Assembly: GCA_035771165.1 (NCBI GenBank)
Contig: JAWNZC010000114.1
Span: 2,080,001 to 2,144,000, forward strand
DNA: 64,000 nt
Reading direction: 5' to 3'
Origin: Paragorgia papillata
Lineage: Eukaryota; Cnidaria; Anthozoa; Scleralcyonacea; Coralliidae
This document shows positions 54,978 to 64,000 of this stretch, in pieces. The position numbers were made by a program, and so were the translations under genes. The number at the start of each line of letters is the position of its first letter. Positions within the stretch are counted from its first letter, which is position 1. A model generated the notes under the pieces. The model had not been told where the DNA came from and did not search any database. It saw nothing but the letters and a program-made list of their open reading frames with translations.

Positions 54978-57299
54978 GTTAGGTGTCAATTACAAACTCA
55001 AAAGCAAAGAAGGAAAGGTAAGTATAGTTCACCATGACAACCTCAAGTTGAGCCACATACCAGGCGGAACCGGCAAGGTTGTTCCTCAAACTCAGTGCTT
55101 CCACTTGGCTAAAGCAAAATTTCCTTTTTTTATCCTTCTTTTTTGCAAAATTTCCTTCCCCAAATCTGAAATTTCCTTCCAGTTGTCCCTCAGCACGCTA
55201 CTTTTATTTCACTATTTGGATGTTTTCTTTCATCCGTCTTGTTGGGTTTTGTGCTGTTGCCATCGCTCTATCTTGATACGAAGCGCAATACACAACTTCT
55301 ATTCAGGAGTCACAACTGACTTTATTTTGTATATTTCAATCATATATATGTACAAGGATTTTATATTAAGACTTCCATAAAAGGACTATAATTACTACAG
55401 GATATAATGTTATGCTACTTATACCGGAATGCGTGTCATGCATTTCCGAGTGTTCTTAAACTAATACAATTTATTTTAGCTAAATCTGCTACACATGTTT
55501 CACCAGGTGTTAATCACCTTCTTGGAATATCAGAGCATGTGACATATTCTAACACGTCTCTGTTCTTGGAATAATTATATTATTTTACAATTCATTTCAA
55601 TCTGGAGAAAAAAAGGTATTAGACTAATACCTTTAATACCGTAGAGCGCCGCCCCTGCCTTGAGGTCTAAGCCTTTCAAACACTTGTCGCTAAAGTCGCT
55701 AAGGTTGTTGCGCGCATCAGCGAGGACGGTACGGTACTGCGGAATTGAAATCAAACAATCAAAAACAAAGAGGTTGTTTTCTTCTCTGACGAAGGGCCTT
55801 CGCTCGAAACGTTAGATTCCTACGTTCTCTGTTTCGGCAGTATATCTAACCTAAGTTACTATATTTCGATTGTTGTTTCAACACTGCCTACGCAGCACGC
55901 TACTTTTATTTCACTATTTGGATGTTTTCTTTCATCCGTCTTGTTGGGTTTTGTGCTGTTGCCATCGCTCTATCTTGATACGAAGCGCAATACACAACTT
56001 CTATTCAGGAGTCACAACTGACTTTATTTTGTATATTTCAATCATATATATGTACAAGGATTTTATATTAAGACTTCCATAAAAGGACTATAATTACTAC
56101 AGGATATAATGTTATGCTACTTATACCGGAATGCGTGTCATGCATTTCCGAGTGTTCTTAAACTAATACAATTTATTTTAGCTAAATCTGCTACACATGT
56201 TTCACCAGGTGTTAATCACCTTCTTGGAATATCAGAGCATGTGACATATTCTAACACGTCTCTGTTCTTGGAATAATTATATTATTTTACAATTCATTTC
56301 AATCTGGAGAAAAAAAGGTATTAGACTAATACCTTTAATACCGTAGAGCGCCGCCCCTGCCTTGAGGTCTAAGCCTTTCAAACACTTGTCGCTAAAGTCG
56401 CTAAGGTTGTTGCGCGCATCAGCGAGGACGGTACGGTACTGCGGAATTGAAATCAAACAATCAAAAACAAAGAGGTTGTTTTCTTCTCTGACGAAGGGCC
56501 TTCGCTCGAAACGTTAGATTCCTACGTTCTCTGTTTCGGCAGTATATCTAACCTAAGTTACTATATTTCGATTGTTGTTTCAACACTGCCTACGCAGCAC
56601 GCTACTTTTATTTCACTATTTGGATGTTTTCTTTCATCCGTCTTGTTGGGTTTTGTGCTGTTGCCATCGCTCTATCTTGATACGAAGCGCAATACACAAC
56701 TTCTATTCAGGAGTCACAACTGACTTTATTTTGTATATTTCAATCATATATATGTACAAGGATTTTATATTAAGACTTCCATAAAAGGACTATAATTACT
56801 ACAGGATATAATGTTATGCTACTTATACCGGAATGCGTGTCATGCATTTCCGAGTGTTCTTAAACTAATACAATTTATTTTAGCTAAATCTGCTACACAT
56901 GTTTCACCAGGTGTTAATCACCTTCTTGGAATATCAGAGCATGTGACATATTCTAACACGTCTCTGTTCTTGGAATAATTATATTATTTTACAATTCATT
57001 TCAATCTGGAGAAAAAAAGGTATTAGACTAATACCTTTAATACCGTAGAGCGCCGCCCCTGCCTTGAGGTCTAAGCCTTTCAAACACTTGTCGCTAAAGT
57101 CGCTAAGGTTGTTGCGCGCATCAGCGAGGACGGTACGGTACTGCGGAATTGAAATCAAACAATCAAAAACAAAGAGGTTGTTTTCTTCTCTGACGAAGGG
57201 CCTTCGCTCGAAACGTTAGATTCCTACGTTCTCTGTTTCGGCAGTATATCTAACCTAAGTTACTATATTTCGATTGTTGTTTCAACACTGCCTACGCAG

Positions 57300-57544
57300 T
57301 GTAACAATGCTAATAAGGTACACAGGACAAAATAGATTAGAGTCGGAAATTATGTAGTTTGTAGATAAGGATAGGAATGTACTGCAGATAAAGAACATTG
57401 GAATGTAGATAATGAAACACTGTCAACTATAAGATAAACCACACCTTGTGATAGGATGATGATAAAAAGAGAACGTAAAGAATAAAGAGTCAGTTCTGGC
57501 TAAGAGTGTTTGTCCGACTAGTCTGAACCCTAGCGCACGCTACA
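57300..57544 (+). repeat. LTR, copy 3
   Basis: Same 245-bp LTR as the other copies, again without a 3' partner. Confidence 0.85.
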
Positions 57545-57592
57545 AATCTGGTGGCAGCGGTGGGATAAATTCCCTCCCCTTGTAGTGTCAAA

Positions 57593-59352
57593 GACGTTCG
57601 TAGTTTTCTGGGGCTAACCGGCTATTACCGACGGTTTATACCTAATTACGCTACGATCTCTCAACCACTGACAAAACTTACTACTAAGGAATATTGTAAC
57701 AATTTTAAGTGGACTGACGACTGCAATACGGCCTTTCAAAAGCTGAAAAATCTACTTTGTTCCGCTCCGTTACTGCATTACCCCAATTTTCACCGAGAGT
57801 TTGTGTTACAAACGGATGCTTCGGATGTCGGGGTCGGGGCTGTTCTTTCTCAATATGACGATCAGGGAGTCGAACATGTAGTCGCCTATGCATCTAAGAG
57901 CCTTTCACCCCGGGAACGCAATTACTCGACCACTGAAAAAGAAGCATTTGCTATTCAGTTTGGCACACAGCATTTTCGAGTTTATTTGTTAGGACGTAAA
58001 TTTACAATTGTGACTGACCATCGCGCTTTGACCTGGCTCCACACCATGGAGCCCAAAGGACGGGTTGCTCGTTGGCTAATGGATTTACAAGAGTTTGACT
58101 TTGACGTGAAACACCGTCCAGGTCGCGTACATAATAACGCCGACGCATTATCGCGACTTGCGCCACTGCCAGAGGTGGTCCGGAAACTACAAAAAGATGC
58201 AATCGAAACTTGTGCAGTAATACTGAATCCGTCTATCAATATTCACGACGCTCAAGAGAACGACTCTAGTTTAGCAATGCTGCGTGAACTCAAACTCAAC
58301 AACAAACCTAGACCAAACTCTCGGCAATTTTCTAATGATCCATATCTTTGTCAAATTCTGCGACATTATGATAAGCTATTTATTCGTGACGGTATTTTAG
58401 TACGGGCACTTGGCCAACGAAGTTCACATCCGAATTATGTCATAGTCATTCCAAAGTCGTTAACTACCACATGTGTTAAAGCCATGCACGACAACCCATT
58501 TGCTGGTCATATGGGAATTACTCGAACTGAAGACCGCATTCGGCAAAGATTTTACTGGCCTGGAATACGGGCCTCAGTTGAACAATTTATTCACAATTGT
58601 ACAGCTTGTGCTCAAAGAAAAGCCTCACCGCAAAGTCATAAAGCGCCATTACAAAGTATTGAGGTGGGCGAACCATTCACTTTCTGGGCGATGGATTACA
58701 TGGGACCCCTCCCGAAACTGCTCGTGGTAACCGCTATATGTTGGTTCTCATGGACCATTTTAGTAAATGGTGTGAAGCCTTCCCCACAAAAGATCAAAAG
58801 GCAACAACAGTGGCAAGTTTACTTTTAAACAAGGTGTTCAGTCGTTTCGGACCTCCAGTAGTCCTTCATTCGGATCAGGGCGCTAATTTTGAAAGCAATC
58901 TCATGCACGAACTATGCGATATCATGGGCATCGCAAAGACCAGAACCACTGCCTACCACCCTCAATGCGATGGCCAGGTAGAGAGGCAAAACAGAACGCT
59001 TCAGGACATGCTTTCGGCCTTCGTCTCAAACCATCGAGACGATTGGGATGTATGGGTAGACCCTGTTGTCTTCGCATATAATTCGAGCCGGCAGGAATCC
59101 ACAGGTTACTCCCCGTATGAAGTGATTTTTGGAAGGCCCCCTCGAATGCCGCTTGAACTAGAGCTAGGAGTACCCTTATCCAACCCAGCAAAACATTCCG
59201 AGTATACACGTTGCACGAGACAAATGATTAACGACATTCGAGAAATAGCGCGGAGTAACCTTACAAAGGCCAGAGAAGGTCAGGCAAAGCAAACTGCTGT
59301 CCAGATGGAAATTTGGACCGAAATGGATAGGACCATACACCATTTTGCATAG
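57593..59352 (+). pseudogene. pol: Ty3/gypsy pol remnant, copy 3 (additional frameshift)
   Basis: As copies 1 and 2, but the single-base deletion near 58711, just after the AMDYMGPLP motif, breaks the integrase core. The first frame stops at 58828, and the second Asp and Glu motifs lie in another frame from 58738 on. This private mutation marks it as diverged after amplification. Confidence 0.92.
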
Positions 59353-62300
59353 GTTAGGTGTCAATTACAAACTCAAAAGCAAAGAAGGAAAGGTAAGTAT
59401 AGTTCACCATGACAACCTCAAGTTGAGCCACATACCAGGCGGAACCGGCAAGGTTGTTCCTCAAACTCAGTGCTTCCACTTGGCTAAAGCAAAATTTCCT
59501 TTTTTTATCCTTCTTTTTTGCAAAATTTCCTTCCCCAAATCTGAAATTTCCTTCCAGTTGTCCCTCAGCACGCTACTTTTATTTCACTATTTGGATGTTT
59601 TCTTTCATCCGTCTTGTTGGGTTTTGTGCTGTTGCCATCGCTCTATCTTGATACGAAGCGCAATACACAACTTCTATTCAGGAGTCACAACTGACTTTAT
59701 TTTGTATATTTCAATCATATATATGTACAAGGATTTTATATTAAGACTTCCATAAAAGGACTATAATTACTACAGGATATAATGTTATGCTACTTATACC
59801 GGAATGCGTGTCATGCATTTCCGAGTGTTCTTAAACTAATACAATTTATTTTAGCTAAATCTGCTACACATGTTTCACCAGGTGTTAATCACCTTCTTGG
59901 AATATCAGAGCATGTGACATATTCTAACACGTCTCTGTTCTTGGAATAATTATATTATTTTACAATTCATTTCAATCTGGAGAAAAAAAGGTATTAGACT
60001 AATACCTTTAATACCGTAGAGCGCCGCCCCTGCCTTGAGGTCTAAGCCTTTCAAACACTTGTCGCTAAAGTCGCTAAGGTTGTTGCGCGCATCAGCGAGG
60101 ACGGTACGGTACTGCGGAATTGAAATCAAACAATCAAAAACAAAGAGGTTGTTTTCTTCTCTGACGAAGGGCCTTCGCTCGAAACGTTAGATTCCTACGT
60201 TCTCTGTTTCGGCAGTATATCTAACCTAAGTTACTATATTTCGATTGTTGTTTCAACACTGCCTACGCAGCACGCTACTTTTATTTCACTATTTGGATGT
60301 TTTCTTTCATCCGTCTTGTTGGGTTTTGTGCTGTTGCCATCGCTCTATCTTGATACGAAGCGCAATACACAACTTCTATTCAGGAGTCACAACTGACTTT
60401 ATTTTGTATATTTCAATCATATATATGTACAAGGATTTTATATTAAGACTTCCATAAAAGGACTATAATTACTACAGGATATAATGTTATGCTACTTATA
60501 CCGGAATGCGTGTCATGCATTTCCGAGTGTTCTTAAACTAATACAATTTATTTTAGCTAAATCTGCTACACATGTTTCACCAGGTGTTAATCACCTTCTT
60601 GGAATATCAGAGCATGTGACATATTCTAACACGTCTCTGTTCTTGGAATAATTATATTATTTTACAATTCATTTCAATCTGGAGAAAAAAAGGTATTAGA
60701 CTAATACCTTTAATACCGTAGAGCGCCGCCCCTGCCTTGAGGTCTAAGCCTTTCAAACACTTGTCGCTAAAGTCGCTAAGGTTGTTGCGCGCATCAGCGA
60801 GGACGGTACGGTACTGCGGAATTGAAATCAAACAATCAAAAACAAAGAGGTTGTTTTCTTCTCTGACGAAGGGCCTTCGCTCGAAACGTTAGATTCCTAC
60901 GTTCTCTGTTTCGGCAGTATATCTAACCTAAGTTACTATATTTCGATTGTTGTTTTCAACACTGCCTACGCAGCACGCTACTTTTATTTCACTATTTGGA
61001 TGTTTTCTTTCATCCGTCTTGTTGGGTTTTGTGCTGTTGCCATCGCTCTATCTTGATACGAAGCGCAATACACAACTTCTATTCAGGAGTCACAACTGAC
61101 TTTATTTTGTATATTTCAATCATATATATGTACAAGGATTTTATATTAAGACTTCCATAAAAGGACTATAATTACTACAGGATATAATGTTATGCTACTT
61201 ATACCGGAATGCGTGTCATGCATTTCCGAGTGTTCTTAAACTAATACAATTTATTTTAGCTAAATCTGCTACACATGTTTCACCAGGTGTTAATCACCTT
61301 CTTGGAATATCAGAGCATGTGACATATTCTAACACGTCTCTGTTCTTGGAATAATTATATTATTTTACAATTCATTTCAATCTGGAGAAAAAAAGGTATT
61401 AGACTAATACCTTTAATACCGTAGAGCGCCGCCCCTGCCTTGAGGTCTAAGCCTTTCAAACACTTGTCGCTAAAGTCGCTAAGGTTGTTGCGCGCATCAG
61501 CGAGGACGGTACGGTACTGCGGAATTGAAATCAAACAATCAAAAACAAAGAGGTTGTTTTCTTCTCTGACGAAGGGCCTTCGCTCGAAACGTTAGATTCC
61601 TACGTTCTCTGTTTCGGCAGTATATCTAACCTAAGTTACTATATTTCGATTGTTGTTTCAACACTGCCTACGCAGCACGCTACTTTTATTTCACTATTTG
61701 GATGTTTTCTTTCATCCGTCTTGTTGGGTTTTGTGCTGTTGCCATCGCTCTATCTTGATACGAAGCGCAATACACAACTTCTATTCAGGAGTCACAACTG
61801 ACTTTATTTTGTATATTTCAATCATATATATGTACAAGGATTTTATATTAAGACTTCCATAAAAGGACTATAATTACTACAGGATATAATGTTATGCTAC
61901 TTATACCGGAATGCGTGTCATGCATTTCCGAGTGTTCTTAAACTAATACAATTTATTTTAGCTAAATCTGCTACACATGTTTCACCAGGTGTTAATCACC
62001 TTCTTGGAATATCAGAGCATGTGACATATTCTAACACGTCTCTGTTCTTGGAATAATTATATTATTTTACAATTCATTTCAATCTGGAGAAAAAAAGGTA
62101 TTAGACTAATACCTTTAATACCGTAGAGCGCCGCCCCTGCCTTGAGGTCTAAGCCTTTCAAACACTTGTCGCTAAAGTCGCTAAGGTTGTTGCGCGCATC
62201 AGCGAGGACGGTACGGTACTGCGGAATTGAAATCAAACAATCAAAAACAAAGAGGTTGTTTTCTTCTCTGACGAAGGGCCTTCGCTCGAAACGTTAGATT

Positions 62301-64000
62301 CCTACGTTCTCTGTTTCGGCAGTATATCTAACCTAAGTTACTATATTTCGATTGTTGTTTCAACACTGCCTACGCAGCACGCTACTTTTATTTCACTATT
62401 TGGATGTTTTCTTTCATCCGTCTTGTTGGGTTTTGTGCTGTTGCCATCGCTCTATCTTGATACGAAGCGCAATACACAACTTCTATTCAGGAGTCACAAC
62501 TGACTTTATTTTGTATATTTCAATCATATATATGTACAAGGATTTTATATTAAGACTTCCATAAAAGGACTATAATTACTACAGGATATAATGTTATGCT
62601 ACTTATACCGGAATGCGTGTCATGCATTTCCGAGTGTTCTTAAACTAATACAATTTATTTTAGCTAAATCTGCTACACATGTTTCACCAGGTGTTAATCA
62701 CCTTCTTGGAATATCAGAGCATGTGACATATTCTAACACGTCTCTGTTCTTGGAATAATTATATTATTTTACAATTCATTTCAATCTGGAGAAAAAAAGG
62801 TATTAGACTAATACCTTTAATACCGTAGAGCGCCGCCCCTGCCTTGAGGTCTAAGCCTTTCAAACACTTGTCGCTAAAGTCGCTAAGGTTGTTGCGCGCA
62901 TCAGCGAGGACGGTACGGTACTGCGGAATTGAAATCAAACAATCAAAAACAAAGAGGTTGTTTTCTTCTCTGACGAAGGGCCTTCGCTCGAAACGTTAGA
63001 TTCCTACGTTCTCTGTTTCGGCAGTATATCTAACCTAAGTTACTATATTTCGATTGTTGTTTCAACACTGCCTACGCAGCACGCTACTTTTATTTCACTA
63101 TTTGGATGTTTTCTTTCATCCGTCTTGTTGGGTTTTGTGCTGTTGCCATCGCTCTATCTTGATACGAAGCGCAATACACAACTTCTATTCAGGAGTCACA
63201 ACTGACTTTATTTTGTATATTTCAATCATATATATGTACAAGGATTTTATATTAAGACTTCCATAAAAGGACTATAATTACTACAGGATATAATGTTATG
63301 CTACTTATACCGGAATGCGTGTCATGCATTTCCGAGTGTTCTTAAACTAATACAATTTATTTTAGCTAAATCTGCTACACATGTTTCACCAGGTGTTAAT
63401 CACCTTCTTGGAATATCAGAGCATGTGACATATTCTAACACGTCTCTGTTCTTGGAATAATTATATTATTTTACAATTCATTTCAATCTGGAGAAAAAAA
63501 GGTATTAGACTAATACCTTTAATACCGTAGAGCGCCGCCCCTGCCTTGAGGTCTAAGCCTTTCAAACACTTGTCGCTAAAGTCGCTAAGGTTGTTGCGCG
63601 CGCATCAGCGAGGACGGTACGGTACTGCGGAATTGAAATCAAACAATCAAAAACAAAGAGGTTGTTTTCTTCTCTGACGAAGGGCCTTCGCTCGAAACGT
63701 TAGATTCCTACGTTCTCTGTTTCGGCAGTATATCTAACCTAAGTTACTATATTTCGATTGTTGTTTCAACACTGCCTACGCAGCACGCTACTTTTATTTC
63801 ACTATTTGGATGTTTTCTTTCATCCGTCTTGTTGGGTTTTGTGCTGTTGCCATCGCTCTATCTTGATACGAAGCGCAATACACAACTTCTATTCAGGAGT
63901 CACAACTGACTTTATTTTGTATATTTCAATCATATATATGTACAAGGATTTTATATTAAGACTTCCATAAAAGGACTATAATTACTACAGGATATAATGT

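Larger units (their letters stand above)
52924..55193 (+). mobile_element. Ty3/gypsy retrotransposon fragment, copy 2
   Basis: Same length (2270 bp) and the same junctions in the satellite unit as copy 1, offset 6483 bp, which equals 2270 plus six 702-bp units plus one base. I saw no difference from copy 1. Confidence 0.93.
57300..59568 (+). mobile_element. Ty3/gypsy retrotransposon fragment, copy 3
   Basis: 2269 bp, with the same junctions. Offset 4376 bp from copy 2 (three 702-bp units between). One C of a CCCC run near 58711 is deleted compared with the other copies. Confidence 0.93.
45501..64000 (+). repeat. 702-bp satellite array with three retroelement-bearing units
   Basis: Units start CCTTGAGGTCTAAGCCTTTC and end GAGCGCCGCCCCTG; starts include 45501, 46203, then 49175 and every 702 bp. 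Array blocks: 45501-46440, 48711-52923 (six units, one extra T at the end), 55194-57299 (three units), 59569-64000 (about 6.3 units, with one extra T and one extra GC). About 16.6 units in total, visually near-identical. Each unit holds CTGACGAAGGGCCTTCGCTC followed by GAAACGTTAG and a 70-codon chance frame. The array continues past the right edge. Confidence 0.97.

Noticed and set aside
45713..63970. 70-codon frame present in every satellite unit, ending IYMYKDFILRLP
   Set aside because: Its repetition reflects array identity, not selection. There is no ATG start, and the tail codons are AT-rich noise.
45501..64000. Regular repeats considered as a CRISPR-like array
   Set aside because: Units are 702 bp, contiguous and without variable spacers; the host is a eukaryote.

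Overview
The window is nuclear DNA of an intron-rich, AT-rich invertebrate animal. It carries split genes with animal orthologues (a high-voltage-activated Ca2+ channel alpha1 subunit, Hikeshi, a PAQR receptor and a copine). GT-AG introns interrupt them at phase-consistent positions, and they sit among microsatellites, foldback/MITE elements and hAT-like termini. An early-branching metazoan such as a cnidarian or sponge fits, but that is inference; nothing seen fixes the phylum.

Layout. Positions 426-17237 (minus strand) hold the 5' part of a voltage-gated calcium channel gene. Nineteen exons in one continuous reading frame encode 861 residues: N-terminus, domain I, the AID beta-subunit site, domain II and part of the II-III linker. 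Domains III and IV would lie beyond the left edge. Its introns are filled with ACTTC pentanucleotide arrays, CAGA/TGTC tetranucleotide arrays, 120-bp tandem repeats, a 46-bp CCAAT-containing repeat, nested inverted repeats and a tRNA-like element. Positions 20304-22271 (minus) hold a complete three-exon Hikeshi gene (HSP70 nuclear import). Positions 23461-24579 (plus) hold a PAQR5-like seven-helix receptor. Positions 25151-30281 (minus) hold a complete 16-exon copine, convergent with PAQR.

Positions 23712-29593 are duplicated in direct orientation at 32978-38513. The duplicate PAQR has lost its N-terminus. The duplicate copine has lost exon 1 and has a 4-bp insertion that shortens its C-terminus, but all other exons and splice sites persist. 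Between and after the copies lie several transposon-like elements: a 0.69-kb element with long inverted repeats, hAT-like elements beginning CAGGGGCGG, and a 0.66-kb near-perfect palindrome. The tail of the second copy is shuffled.

From 45501 to the right edge runs a satellite of about 702 bp per unit (roughly 16.6 units, nearly identical), derived from the 3' part of a hAT-like element. Three units are interrupted at exactly the same base by the same 2.27-kb fragment of a Ty3/gypsy LTR retrotransposon (5' LTR, then RT end, RNase H and integrase). This makes a higher-order repeat in which a dead retroelement was co-amplified with the satellite. The genes look like unrelated housekeeping or signalling neighbours. 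No operon-like or defence-type system was found.
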